From NCBI GenBank assembly GCA_039029315.1, contig JBCCGK010000032.1, positions 37,603 through 101,602 on the forward strand: a stretch of DNA of 64,000 bases, given 5' to 3'. Positions 1 through 9,125 of the stretch are shown piece after piece. A model generated the notes under the pieces. That model did no database searches, was not told the DNA's origin, and saw only the letters and a program-made list of their open reading frames with translations. The translations under genes and the position numbers were made by a program. The stretch is from JBCCCJ01 sp039029315 (GTDB lineage Bacteria > Bacteroidota > Bacteroidia > J057). Every line of letters starts with the position of its first letter. The stretch's first letter is position 1.

Positions 1-1
1 T

Positions 2-2884
2 CTGATACTTGGAACAACAAGTAATTTCGCCAAGTCCACCTTTTTTCAATCGCATTTTTTCGCAGGTAGCAATACGCGCATTTACCCACAAACCTTATTC
101 GAGGATCGAGATGGCTTCATCTGGCTTGGGACCAAAGAAGGCTTGTATCGCTATGATGGCAATGATCCGCTCCCTGTTCTCTTGTCTGACTCTCTTCGCA
201 ATCATTCGATCACAGCCATCTGCCAGGGACTGAATGGCCAGATATGGGTTGGACATGAATCTGGAGAACTCTCTCAGATGATCGGAAAGCGTCTGGTCCC
301 TTTTGAGATAGAAGAAGGACATCCAGAGGCAAAAATCACGAAAATGCTGGTGGATTCACAAGGCGTCCTGTGGATAGCGACCTATGGAGAGGGGGTGTAT
401 TATTGGCAAAATGGCAGACTGTTCAACTACAATACAGATGATGGCTTGCTGAGTGATGAAGTTTATTGTCTTGCCCTGGATGCCAACCAACATGCCTGGA
501 TCGGAACTGATCAGGGAATCAATATCTGCAAACTGTCAGCCGGAAAAAAGGAAGCTCTTCTATTTCCAGCAGCAAGGGAATTACCGGATCAAATTGTGCA
601 AGAATTATACTTCGATGCGGAAGGGATCTTGTGGATCGGGACCTTTGAGTCAGGTGTGCTCAAATACGACCCCAGGCATGCTCGATTGATGCTTCCTCCT
701 TCGCCATGGGACTTTGGAGAAGTGAAGCAAATATTGAAAATTGGTGGGGATGTATGGGTAGGAACCAAAAGAGAGGGGATTGTAATTCTGGATGAAAGCA
801 ATCTGTACGCAAATCAACACTTTTGCCGCCACACTGGTTATGAAAACGATCACATCTATTCCATGATTCAGGATAGGGAAGGCAATGTCTGGGTAGCAGG
901 TGATCAAGCAGGCTTGCAATCGGTATTTCCCTATCTGGAATGGATTCCACTACCAAACGGACTGACAGAGGCAAATATTCCCTGTATTCTCTCTGACTCC
1001 AAAGACAGATTATGGGTCACACACGGACGCGAGCTTTGTCTGCTGTCTGATCCCGCCAAACCTGCTGAGCCCTCCCATATATTCGAACTACCGAGCGGTG
1101 GCCAGGAAGGGATCATTAGCATGGCAGAAGGGCCTCATGGCAATATCTGGCTGGGAACCTTTGGAGACGGATTGTATGTCTTTCATCCAGGAAGCGAACA
1201 TTTTTCACCTGTATCTACTGCACAAGGAATGGATCAGGGAAGCATCTTGTCTATGATCTGGCAAGACAGTCTGATCTGGCTCGCTACCTTGGGAGGGGTA
1301 TTTTCTGGCCGTCATGTCCATGATCGATCCAGTCTTCAATTGGAACTGGAGCAGCTGAATGCTGGGAATTCGACAGTTGACAATGGATTAGGGACCAATT
1401 ATGTCTACCAGGTATTCCCGGATTCTAAAGGACGAATCTGGTTTGCGACCGATGGATCAGGGATTTCTGTCCTTGATCAGGGAAATCTCAGAATGTTTGG
1501 AATGGCGGATAGCCAAAAAAGAGAAGTCATCTATTCTATCACCGAGGATGAATCCGGTACAATCTGGATGTCAAGTCCGGGAGAAGGGATTTTCTGGTTT
1601 GATGGTTCGCAGTTTCACCCCTTGGCAAAAGAGACTGGACTTAGCTCCTTGTCTCCTTCGGCCATCATCTCTGATCGGCAGGGACATCTGTTGCTGCTAC
1701 ATGAAGAAGGCATTGATCTCTTGAATACTGCTCAAAAATCCATCATCTATTTTCGGGAAGATCGAGGTTGGGGAAATCTCCATCCGGATCTCAATACTGT
1801 GCACCGGGACATCAAAGGCCAAATCTGGATTGGGACTCAAAGAGGTATCATTCGCTATCAACCGCTTCCCAGAGATTTCCGGAGTCAGCCCGAAACTCGC
1901 CTGGATGGTCTGTCGATTTTTCTTCGAGAACAGGTGGATACCTCACATCACAGTTTTTCCTACGCCCAAAATCACCTCAGTTTTGATTTTATAGGCTTGT
2001 GGTACCAACATCCAGAAAAGGTGAGCTATACCTACAAACTGGAAGGCCATGATCTGGATTGGCAACACACATTGGATCACAAGGTTACCTATCCTCAACT
2101 CCGGGCAGGAAAATATACTTTCCAACTCAAATCTGCTGTCAATCAGCAATTTGACAAGGCCAACATTCTTTCCTATTCTTTCAGAATCCGTCCCCCATTT
2201 TGGCAAAGGACATGGTTTTATGCCCTGTGTAGTCTGTGCCTGTTCGGACTTGCCTATTGGTACATTCGGTCCAGGGAAATCCGCCTCCAACATGAAGCGC
2301 AATTGGAACAGGAAAAAATCAGGTTTCAATTCGAAACCCTCCGCAATCAGGTCAATCCGCATTTTTTATTCAATAGTTTCAACACCCTGAATGCGATCAT
2401 AGAAGAAAGCCCTACCACTGCCGTGCATTATGTCAACAGATTGTCGGACTTTTTTCGAAATATCCTCGCCTATCGAGATACTTCCATTATTGAACTAAAG
2501 GAGGAACTTGATTTGCTGGAAAACTATCTCTTCCTACTCACCGAACGCTATGGGGAGAGCCTACAGGTAAAGATGGACATCCCTGCTTTATATCAACACT
2601 TCCTGATCCCGCCCCTGACCTTGCAAATGCTGATCGAGAATGCCATTAAGCACAATGTCATTTCTCACAAAAAACCCTTGAAGGTCGAACTCAGTATCAG
2701 AGAGAACTGCTTTCTGGAGGTGATGAACCCGATTCAGAAAAAGCGAAGTCCATCTCCTTCCACGGGACTTGGGCTGGAAAACATCAGGAAAAGATATCAA
2801 CTCCTTGGTGCAGGCAACATTCAGATCAGTCCTACGGAAGATCAGTTTCGCGTAGCAGTCCCATTGATTTCCGCAGAGGAATAG
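2..2884 (+). CDS. Hybrid reporter-propeller / LytS-type sensor histidine kinase (5' end outside window)
   Basis: The reading frame is already open at base 2, so the N-terminus lies outside the window; a methionine at base 143 falls inside a propeller repeat and is not the start. The visible part has many two-component-regulator propeller repeats (blades of the type G.IWxGT..G) to about base 1870. A Y_Y_Y-like beta domain follows (about 1950-2190), then one membrane helix (about 2195-2260), a short coiled coil and a LytS/YehU-type kinase core. The core has NPHFLFN with the phospho-accepting His near 2360, an N-box IENAIKHN near 2635 and a G-box GLGLENIRKRY near 2770. Such proteins sense ligands in the periplasm, often glycans, and usually signal to a LytTR-type response regulator. 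No regulator gene is visible downstream, so a partner may lie upstream. Family assignment is firm; the ligand is unknown. Confidence 0.93.
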   Translation: MILGTTSNFAKSTFFQSHFFAGSNTRIYPQTLFEDRDGFIWLGTKEGLYRYDGNDPLPVLLSDSLRNHSITAICQGLNGQIWVGHESGELSQMIGKRLVPFEIEEGHPEAKITKMLVDSQGVLWIATYGEGVYYWQNGRLFNYNTDDGLLSDEVYCLALDANQHAWIGTDQGINICKLSAGKKEALLFPAARELPDQIVQELYFDAEGILWIGTFESGVLKYDPRHARLMLPPSPWDFGEVKQILKIGGDVWVGTKREGIVILDESNLYANQHFCRHTGYENDHIYSMIQDREGNVWVAGDQAGLQSVFPYLEWIPLPNGLTEANIPCILSDSKDRLWVTHGRELCLLSDPAKPAEPSHIFELPSGGQEGIISMAEGPHGNIWLGTFGDGLYVFHPGSEHFSPVSTAQGMDQGSILSMIWQDSLIWLATLGGVFSGRHVHDRSSLQLELEQLNAGNSTVDNGLGTNYVYQVFPDSKGRIWFATDGSGISVLDQGNLRMFGMADSQKREVIYSITEDESGTIWMSSPGEGIFWFDGSQFHPLAKETGLSSLSPSAIISDRQGHLLLLHEEGIDLLNTAQKSIIYFREDRGWGNLHPDLNTVHRDIKGQIWIGTQRGIIRYQPLPRDFRSQPETRLDGLSIFLREQVDTSHHSFSYAQNHLSFDFIGLWYQHPEKVSYTYKLEGHDLDWQHTLDHKVTYPQLRAGKYTFQLKSAVNQQFDKANILSYSFRIRPPFWQRTWFYALCSLCLFGLAYWYIRSREIRLQHEAQLEQEKIRFQFETLRNQVNPHFLFNSFNTLNAIIEESPTTAVHYVNRLSDFFRNILAYRDTSIIELKEELDLLENYLFLLTERYGESLQVKMDIPALYQHFLIPPLTLQMLIENAIKHNVISHKKPLKVELSIRENCFLEVMNPIQKKRSPSPSTGLGLENIRKRYQLLGAGNIQISPTEDQFRVAVPLISAEE

Positions 2885-2979
2885 AGGCTTCCAGGAGATT
2901 GTTTGAACATCTGTCACTGATTGTTTGTATGTGTCTTTATTCCTCATAAAAATTTTCAGCACAGATATCAAAACACTCT

Positions 2980-3537
2980 CTAGGGTTCCAATTCAAAGAT
3001 GCCTTCCACTTTTACAAGGATTTCCTGGGCAATTTTTTGGTTCACTACCTTGGGAATTCGTATTTCATGATCATCTAGCAGGATCGTGAAAGATGCCTTG
3101 ATATGTATCCCGTTTGGTCCTGAAGATACCTGAGATCGAATGATTCGTTCTTGCTTGACTCCATGAATATTCAGAATCCCTTTGGTTCGGATATCATAGG
3201 TACCTGTTTCACTAATATTGATCCGCTCAATGATTTTTCCTGTAAAATGGGCCTTGGCATATTGCTCACTTTCCAGATAGTTTTCGTTGAAATGCTCCCG
3301 TTGTAGCGGACTGTTGAATCCCTCGAAGGATCGGATCATCACCGAAAAAACAAACTCCCGATTTGTGGCATTGATGACCCCTTTCAATTGATTGGATCTG
3401 GCCTCAATCATTTCAAGTGGCGCATCAGAGAGAAAATGTACAGTTCCATTGTCGCAGGTGTATACCGAGGATTCCTGACAATTCCCTTGGATGTGGGCTC
3501 CAACCAATAGGTAGGCGATGAGTAGATACTTCAGCAT
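2980..3537 (-). CDS. YceI-like secreted lipid-binding family protein
   Basis: About 185 residues with an N-terminal signal peptide (MLKYLLIAYLLVGAHIQG). The remainder follows the YceI pattern: an early VHFLSDAP.E segment, a middle F.SPLQREHFNENYLES stretch and a late KGILNIHGV motif, giving alternating beta strands expected for the lipocalin-like barrel that binds polyisoprenoids. I chose the ATG at 3537; a GTG at 3546 would add three residues before the hydrophobic segment. It is divergent from the J-domain gene, with only 41 bp between the start codons, so their promoters must overlap or lie very close to the genes. The cargo is unknown. Confidence 0.8.
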   Translation of the reverse strand: MLKYLLIAYLLVGAHIQGNCQESSVYTCDNGTVHFLSDAPLEMIEARSNQLKGVINATNREFVFSVMIRSFEGFNSPLQREHFNENYLESEQYAKAHFTGKIIERINISETGTYDIRTKGILNIHGVKQERIIRSQVSSGPNGIHIKASFTILLDDHEIRIPKVVNQKIAQEILVKVEGIFELEP

Positions 3538-3578
3538 ATGGGGCACAATTTATTCATTTTTCTGTATCTTCGAATCCG

Positions 3579-4427
3579 ATGCAGTACAAAGATTATTACA
3601 AGGTGTTGGGGGTTTCCCCTAGTGCAAGTGAAGAAGAGATCAAACAACAATTCAAGAAACTTGCTGTCAAATATCATCCTGATGCGAATCCAGGAGATCA
3701 GAAAGCTGAGGATCGTTTCAAAGAAATCTCTGAAGCGAAGGAAATCCTGCTAGATTCAGAGAATCGGCAAAAGTATGATGCCCTCCGAGCGAGAATGCAT
3801 GCCTTCCAGGGCGCTGGCAGACCACAAAGCGGGAATTCGCATAGCACAACCGGAGAGGTAAGTTCCTTGTTCGCAAGCTTTATTGAAGATGTCCTCGGAA
3901 GAGGGAAAGGGCCTAGGAGGGGAAGAAATCAAAAAGCCAATATCAAGATCACGCTTGATGAAGCCTATCATGGTCTTACAGATGTACTGACCTATGAAGG
4001 GAAGAAACTCAGGTTGAAAGTTGCCCCCGGCATCAAGGACGGGCAGGTGCTCCGGCTTCGTGGGCAGGGTGCCAAAGGAAAAAATGGAGGAAAAGATGGA
4101 GATCTGTATCTCACCATCAAAATCAAACCCCAAACGCGTTTCGAAGTCAAGGAAGAAGATCTCTATGCGCCACTTACTGTAGGTCTGTATGATGCCGTTT
4201 TGGGCAGAAAGGTTCAGGTCAATACCATGCGGGGCAAAATGAAAATCAATATCCCTCCAGGAACCCAACATGGGGAAAAACTCAAACTCAAAGGACTGGG
4301 AATGCCTATATATGGCCAGGTCGAAAGTTATGGGGATATGTATGTCACCATCAAGGTTGCCCTGCCCAAGAAGCTCAGCAAACAAGAAAGAAGCTTGTTT
4401 GAGCAGTTGGCTGACCTCAATTCATAA
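3579..4427 (+). CDS. CbpA-type DnaJ-class co-chaperone (J-domain protein)
   Basis: 282 residues. The J domain spans residues 1-70 with the HPD triad at 33-35 (KYHPDANPGD), which stimulates Hsp70 ATPase activity. A Gly-poor linker follows (about 71-115), then two DnaJ C-terminal beta domains (about 120-185 and 190-270) carrying GIKDGQVLRLRGQG and PPGTQHGEKLKLKGLG. There is no Cys-rich zinc finger, so it is of the CbpA/type II class and not canonical DnaJ. It probably delivers clients to a DnaK-type chaperone in the cytoplasm. A divergent Hsp70 lies about 44 kb away in this window, but nothing in the sequence links the two. It is divergent from the YceI-like gene. Confidence 0.9.
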   Translation: MQYKDYYKVLGVSPSASEEEIKQQFKKLAVKYHPDANPGDQKAEDRFKEISEAKEILLDSENRQKYDALRARMHAFQGAGRPQSGNSHSTTGEVSSLFASFIEDVLGRGKGPRRGRNQKANIKITLDEAYHGLTDVLTYEGKKLRLKVAPGIKDGQVLRLRGQGAKGKNGGKDGDLYLTIKIKPQTRFEVKEEDLYAPLTVGLYDAVLGRKVQVNTMRGKMKINIPPGTQHGEKLKLKGLGMPIYGQVESYGDMYVTIKVALPKKLSKQERSLFEQLADLNS

Positions 4428-4460
4428 TCGTTGCCTGGTCTACCCTTGATTCACATTCCT

Positions 4461-5423
4461 TTATTTCTTCAACCCAATTTCCTCCAGACGCTCATTCAAA
4501 TATTCTCCTGCTGTCATGTCCGAATACATTTTGGGATGGCTGTCGTCAATACAATTCTCCAGACACGTCAGATCCATATCAGACCTCGGATGGAGGAAAA
4601 ATGGGACCGAATAGCGCGGCTCATGCATACGTTCACGAGGAGGATTGACCACGCGATGGGTGGTGGATTTCAAGCGATTATTGGTCAGTCGCTGCAACAT
4701 ATCCCCCACATTGATGACGATCTCATGCGGCTTGGGACTCACAGCAATCCACTTGCCTTCTGTGTTCATTACCTGCAATCCTTCTGCACTCGCTCCAATC
4801 AGCAGGGTGATCAGGTTGATGTCCTCATGCTCCGCTGCACGCACGGCTCCTTCGGGCACTTCATCTGGCCGATCAATTGGAAAATAATGGATAGGCCGTA
4901 AAATGCTGTTGCCATTGTGAACCTTTGCATCGAAATAGTCAACATCCAGGTCCAAATAATCAGCAATCGCACGAAGGAGATGTTTGCCAGAAAATTCCAA
5001 AGATTGATAGAGGGCGACTCCAAATTTGCCCAAATCAGGCACCTCTCCAGGAAACACATTGTCATAATACTCCTTCTTGATCGGGTCATTGTCTTCCACG
5101 ATTTGGCCGATATGGTAGAACTCTTTCAAGTCCCCTACATTGTGATTTTTGGCATGCTCCCTTCCTTTGGAAATATAGCCGCGCTGCCCAGCCATCGTCG
5201 GATCTTCATATTTGCGTTTGATGGCATCTTCCAGGGAAAAGAACCGCATAAAACTCGCATAGGCCCTCTCAATCAAGTCGGCGGGCACACCGTGATTCGC
5301 CACAATGGCAAAGCCAATATCGGAAAAGGAATCTCCCAGAGATTTGACGAAAGCAGCTTTCTTTGCTTCATCTCCCTGGAGGTAATCATTGAGATCTACT
5401 GTGGGGATATGATTTAGGCTCAT
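4461..5423 (-). CDS. Isopenicillin-N-synthase-like 2-oxoglutarate/Fe(II) oxygenase
   Basis: 320 residues with the two-part layout of the plant/bacterial IPNS-like dioxygenases. The N-terminal DIOX_N part begins IPTVDLNDYL and contains GFAIVANHGVP. The catalytic double-stranded beta helix has the Fe(II) facial triad: HED within AAEHEDINL near residue 200 and a distal His in STTHRVVNPP near 255. An Arg in RYSVPFF near 270 would bind 2-oxoglutarate. The length fits the family. Substrates in this family range from metabolites to peptides, and the neighbours do not indicate one. It converges on the J-domain gene with a gap of about 30 bp. Confidence 0.88.
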   Translation of the reverse strand: MSLNHIPTVDLNDYLQGDEAKKAAFVKSLGDSFSDIGFAIVANHGVPADLIERAYASFMRFFSLEDAIKRKYEDPTMAGQRGYISKGREHAKNHNVGDLKEFYHIGQIVEDNDPIKKEYYDNVFPGEVPDLGKFGVALYQSLEFSGKHLLRAIADYLDLDVDYFDAKVHNGNSILRPIHYFPIDRPDEVPEGAVRAAEHEDINLITLLIGASAEGLQVMNTEGKWIAVSPKPHEIVINVGDMLQRLTNNRLKSTTHRVVNPPRERMHEPRYSVPFFLHPRSDMDLTCLENCIDDSHPKMYSDMTAGEYLNERLEEIGLKK

Positions 5424-5561
5424 GAGGGTATCGTTTTTTTCTGATAAACAAATTTTCTAGTTTTTTCAAAATAAGAAAAATCCACCCACTCCAGCAAAAC
5501 AAAACCCCAGCAAGATCATTGCCAGGGGTACACTTACCTTACCGAAAAAAATAAAACTGAT

Positions 5562-6140
5562 TTACCAAATGACAGTTTCCAGCACATTATCGTGGACCGA
5601 AGCCCCACCTGAAGCGCATCCACTACAGCCACATCCGGTACAACTGACACAATCGCAATTGTCTTCATTGGCACAGAAATAGTCCTTGCCGGATTGGAAA
5701 CGGCAGTCATCATCTGCATTTGCTTTCAGGGTTTCAAAAATTTTGATCACATCCGCCTGAACTGGAAACGTATTTTGAGCACTTACATGGACAAAGATCA
5801 TAAAGACTGATCCCTTCTTACCAGTGCTTCGATAGCTGGCATTCGATACCTGAAACACCTTGACTTTGTCGGAACTCAGATTTCTCCCATGGCGCAGATA
5901 TTCACGAATGTTGTTTTTGGCAGCTGGTGATATTGCAGCACTCTCCATCCAGGCTTTCAGGGCCTTCATGGAAGAAGGGCGAACCTGCTGGGCACTTACT
6001 TGGTGGATATAGGTTCCAAACGCCTCATTGGTGTAGTTGGCAAGGGCTTGTTTCTTATTTGGTTGAGCGGTTGATACTTGAAACCCACCTGTCATTGTCA
6101 AGACGATGATCCCGAAAACACGTAGCACATACTTTGTCAT
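5562..6140 (-). CDS. Secreted protein of unknown function with Cys-rich C-terminal tail
   Basis: 192 residues. A signal peptide (about residues 1-25, ending VSTAQ) precedes a predicted alpha/beta region without recognised motifs. The last 50 residues carry eight cysteines, at 146, 156, 162, 164, 167, 170, 172 and 175, in a CxCxxCxxCxCxxC arrangement followed by Gly/Ser and a short hydrophobic end. Such spacing could bind metal or form disulfides. It superficially resembles a modified-peptide core, but no maturation enzyme lies nearby. I do not recognise the family. The gene stands alone on the minus strand between the oxygenase and the T9SS-tailed gene. Confidence 0.7.
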   Translation of the reverse strand: MTKYVLRVFGIIVLTMTGGFQVSTAQPNKKQALANYTNEAFGTYIHQVSAQQVRPSSMKALKAWMESAAISPAAKNNIREYLRHGRNLSSDKVKVFQVSNASYRSTGKKGSVFMIFVHVSAQNTFPVQADVIKIFETLKANADDDCRFQSGKDYFCANEDNCDCVSCTGCGCSGCASGGASVHDNVLETVIW

Positions 6141-6295
6141 TGTTAAGCGAATTAATTGGGTTGAACGTGAATGTGTAAAATGATTACACCAATGGGTTCA
6201 TCGGCTGTCTCAAAAGGTAACCAGCCCCACCCCAATAATTCTCTTAATTGGGGTGAATGGATTCCTTTTCAGCAATGGAATTGATTCCTACTTGT

Positions 6296-7957
6296 TTACT
6301 TTTTTTGAAATTTGTTCTGCGCAAGAATCTGATCATTCTGCACAAGGGATAGGGAGTAAGTTCCTGCCTCCAGATGTCTCACATCAAGTTCCCAATGATT
6401 TTCTCCCACACGCGATTCGACTGGATATCTGACCGGACTTCGCATCCATACACCAAGTCTCCTGATTTCCAGGAAGGCAGCACCCTCCACCCTCAGAGCA
6501 GACCGAACATCCAGCCACTCATGATCTTGCACAGGATTGGGGGAAATCGTCATAGATTGTGCTTGCCGAAGGCTCTCATCCCCTGGATTGTAGTAAGTAA
6601 TACCGCTGCACTCCACATTCTCATTTGGGGGAAACGGCCATGCAGTAGTTGGAATTGAAAAATAATACAGTGGCCTTGCTTCAATATTGGTATACAAATC
6701 TCTCACATTCATCTGAAAACTACTGCTTGAAAACAAAGATGGGTCTACCGGACACACAGAAGTAGCATCTGGTGTCATTTGGCTTAGGCGCATCCTGGTA
6801 TACGCAGGGAAACACATATCGCTGATGATTCGGACTTCGTTCCCACTGGAAGAAATAGAGGCTGATGGAACCCCAAATGTACAGCCTCCATCTTGGATAT
6901 GTTGCTGATACACAGGATCAAAATTGCTGTCGAATTTGGCCAGATTTACCCCTTCCTGACCAGAAAAGTATAAAGCTTCTCCTGCAAGATAAAAGGCATT
7001 ACCCGCTCTATGCATATCGTTGAGATAGAGGATATTGTAATGCTTATTCCACAGCAGTTGTCCACTGGCATCTGTCTTGAGGATGCAAATTGGCCCACTA
7101 TCATGAACAATGGACTGCCCTACGATATACAAGCTTCCATCAGTATTTTCATGCAAAAACTGTCCCGATGTCGCCAGACTCAAAGACGGGAATTCATACA
7201 ACTTTCCCCAAAATGGATTTCCGGTACTGACATGAATCTTGGCCAGCATAGGGACAGGACGCTGATTGTCTTCCTGAATAGAGCCTGTAATCAACAGATG
7301 TCCATCCTGCGATTGGATGATGCTATTGGCTCTTGCTTCAACCAATGAAAACTTATTGGGATTCGCTATATGTTGAATCTTGGCTTCATAGGTCTTTCGC
7401 CAATTCAAACTTCCACTGATGTTTCCCTGAATAATGGTAAATGCGTGATAGGGTCCATTGATTTGCCTCCCATAAATCGCAAAAGATTCTGTCGCCTGGT
7501 CCCACACAAAATCAGAGGCTTCCACATCAAAATCATCATCTGGAAAATAGTGGGTACTGACCAGCGTTCCATTGGTTTGTACCTCTGTGAGAAAGGGAGA
7601 TATATTGGACTGCAATCCTCCGATCACCGCAATATTCGCATTGCCGAGAATCAGGTAGCCCCCTGAGATTTCTTCCACTTTGAGGACTGTCTCATCTGCG
7701 CCCAAATCAAATCTTTGCGCCCAGGCCAGTTGGTCATTGTCGTCATATTTGAACAAAAAATAATCTAACTGATTCTCAACATTATTTACTCTACCGAGAA
7801 TGAGATATCCTTGATCCTGGGTGCGAATGAGATCGACCTGCGTAATTTCTTCAGAAGGAATTTCCAATCTTTTCTGGAAGGTGAGAACATTGGGGGAGGT
7901 TTGGGCCAATGATACATGGAACAAACACATGAGGAGGAGAAAGAAAAGTTGTTTCAT
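6296..7957 (-). CDS. Secreted propeller-like protein with T9SS-type C-terminal sorting domain
   Basis: 553 residues. A signal peptide (MKQLFFLLLMCLFHVSLAQ) is followed by repeats of the form GYLILG....DYFLFKYD..D.LAWAQRFD, like the delta-60/quinoprotein-type beta-propeller repeats common in Bacteroidota surface proteins. The last 85 residues begin SPNPVQDHEWLDV and end in a short basic tail (QKK), with the LEAGTYSLSLVQ strand typical of type A T9SS sorting domains. It is therefore probably exported by the Por system and anchored or released at the surface. A comparable repeat block lies inside the giant RHS protein of this window (about 26850-27900). No enzymatic motif is seen. Confidence 0.82.
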   Translation of the reverse strand: MKQLFFLLLMCLFHVSLAQTSPNVLTFQKRLEIPSEEITQVDLIRTQDQGYLILGRVNNVENQLDYFLFKYDDNDQLAWAQRFDLGADETVLKVEEISGGYLILGNANIAVIGGLQSNISPFLTEVQTNGTLVSTHYFPDDDFDVEASDFVWDQATESFAIYGRQINGPYHAFTIIQGNISGSLNWRKTYEAKIQHIANPNKFSLVEARANSIIQSQDGHLLITGSIQEDNQRPVPMLAKIHVSTGNPFWGKLYEFPSLSLATSGQFLHENTDGSLYIVGQSIVHDSGPICILKTDASGQLLWNKHYNILYLNDMHRAGNAFYLAGEALYFSGQEGVNLAKFDSNFDPVYQQHIQDGGCTFGVPSASISSSGNEVRIISDMCFPAYTRMRLSQMTPDATSVCPVDPSLFSSSSFQMNVRDLYTNIEARPLYYFSIPTTAWPFPPNENVECSGITYYNPGDESLRQAQSMTISPNPVQDHEWLDVRSALRVEGAAFLEIRRLGVWMRSPVRYPVESRVGENHWELDVRHLEAGTYSLSLVQNDQILAQNKFQKK

Positions 7958-8105
7958 GATTATGTGTAATAGAAAGTAACTAGAGAATCTACGATTGTAG
8001 ATCCATACATTCTATTAGTCTGCAAAACATGAAAAAAGTCCTTCACAAAGAAGGGATATATAGGTTCAATACTGAAGGATATCTCACTCACTATCACAAA
8101 TCTAA

Positions 8106-8266
8106 GAGACTGTTTCGAGATCTGTGCGGAGAATGTTTATGGTGTATTTTTTTCTCAGACAAGGCTCTTTTTTGTTCTTATAGTGGTGCTATGGGAACAA
8201 AAAAAGCTGCAGAATGAGGAAAAAAGACGCATATAAAAAATAAGCGATAGCTTTTCAAACAGTCTC
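8106..8266. mobile_element. MITE-like palindromic element (161 bp) with 10-bp terminal inverted repeats
   Basis: The ends are perfect inverted repeats (GAGACTGTTT at 8106-8115; AAACAGTCTC at 8257-8266). They are flanked by a direct TAA at 8103-8105 and 8267-8269, consistent with a 3-bp target duplication. The two arms are imperfectly complementary throughout and meet in a strong hairpin at about 8174-8198 (GTTCTTATAG, loop TGGTG, CTATGGGAAC). There is no transposase. GAG-starting ends and a T-A duplication are features of IS5-family elements, so a non-autonomous derivative is likely; the family link is inference. The element fills most of the 320-bp gap between 7957 and 8282. Confidence 0.65.
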
Positions 8267-8281
8267 TAAGGCACGTCTCTC

Positions 8282-8890
8282 CTAATAGATGGTCAAACTA
8301 AGCACGAAAGGAGCCCCTAATTGCAGGTCAATATGGGATAAGAGAGATTCAAGTTTGGGCCTGGCCTGTGCATGGTGCATCAAATATTGCGTGGCATCAA
8401 ACAAGAGCAAAAACCCACCTTGCAGAATCAGGGATTGCCCATAGCCTTTGAGTCGTTCGGGTTTGTTGTTAGCGTTTTTGGATCGCTCAATCAGATATCC
8501 TCCTGCTGTAAGGTAGGTGAAGTTGAGGGCGAGATTGAAGAGAAGAATTCGTTCCAGCTTGTCCTGTTGCTGAATAGATTCCCACATATCCAAGGCGGCG
8601 GGGTCAGTCGTATAGGCAGCATACAGTCCTCCCCCTGCCAGACCAAGATTGACCAGATTCCAGAACATATTCATTTCGTGGAAATACTTGTTTGTTCCTG
8701 TCGTTTGGCTTCTCATCACCCCGCCAAGGGCGATATTTCCCACCGCCCAGCCTCCCAGCACATACATATTGATCTTGTTAAGCTGAAGCCTGTTGGTGTT
8801 CAACTCCAATAAGAGACTGTCCTGTGCCTGAATCACTTGGAAGGCCCCGAAGAACAAAAGAAACAGAAATACAATTGTATGCTTGTTCAT
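8282..8890 (-). CDS. Small membrane/secreted protein, DUF6992-like
   Basis: 202 residues from the ATG at 8890, chosen because it begins a clear signal peptide (MNKHTIVFLFLLFFGAFQ...AQ). The mature part has several hydrophobic segments: NMYVLGGWAVGNIALGG, NLVNLGLAGGGLYAA, LLFNLALNFTYLTAGGYL and LQGGFLLLFDATQYLMHH. The pattern matches, from memory, the Bacteroidota family called DUF6992; function is unknown. The frame stays open upstream to 9061, where it would encode 57 more polar residues; I treat these as non-coding, though they look unusually protein-like. It lies divergent from the large operon that begins at 9126. Confidence 0.72.
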   Translation of the reverse strand: MNKHTIVFLFLLFFGAFQVIQAQDSLLLELNTNRLQLNKINMYVLGGWAVGNIALGGVMRSQTTGTNKYFHEMNMFWNLVNLGLAGGGLYAAYTTDPAALDMWESIQQQDKLERILLFNLALNFTYLTAGGYLIERSKNANNKPERLKGYGQSLILQGGFLLLFDATQYLMHHAQARPKLESLLSHIDLQLGAPFVLSLTIY

Positions 8891-9125
8891 GCCTGATCTG
8901 TAAGAAGAAATAGGAAAAGCGCCTGGCCTCCAAACTAACAAATAGTCCTCAATGTTTTGGTAAGCCCTGGAATTTATGGCATAGTCTCCCTTCCCACTGA
9001 ACCTAATCGCTTCAATAATCCTCTGCAACCAGTTATGGGCTGCGGGGCGACCTTTGCTCATTGGCTCTTCCCTTCAGCCTGGTGGATTGCTAGCTTTAGG
9101 CAACTGTCCATGAAAAGACGATCTC

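Noticed and set aside
5562..6140. RiPP precursor
   Set aside because: The Cys-rich tail suggested it, but the protein has a Sec signal, is long, and no radical-SAM, LanM or export gene is adjacent.
8029..8217. 62-codon plus-strand ORF in the gap before 8282
   Set aside because: It runs into the MITE-like palindrome, has no motif or signal, and its 3' half is element sequence.
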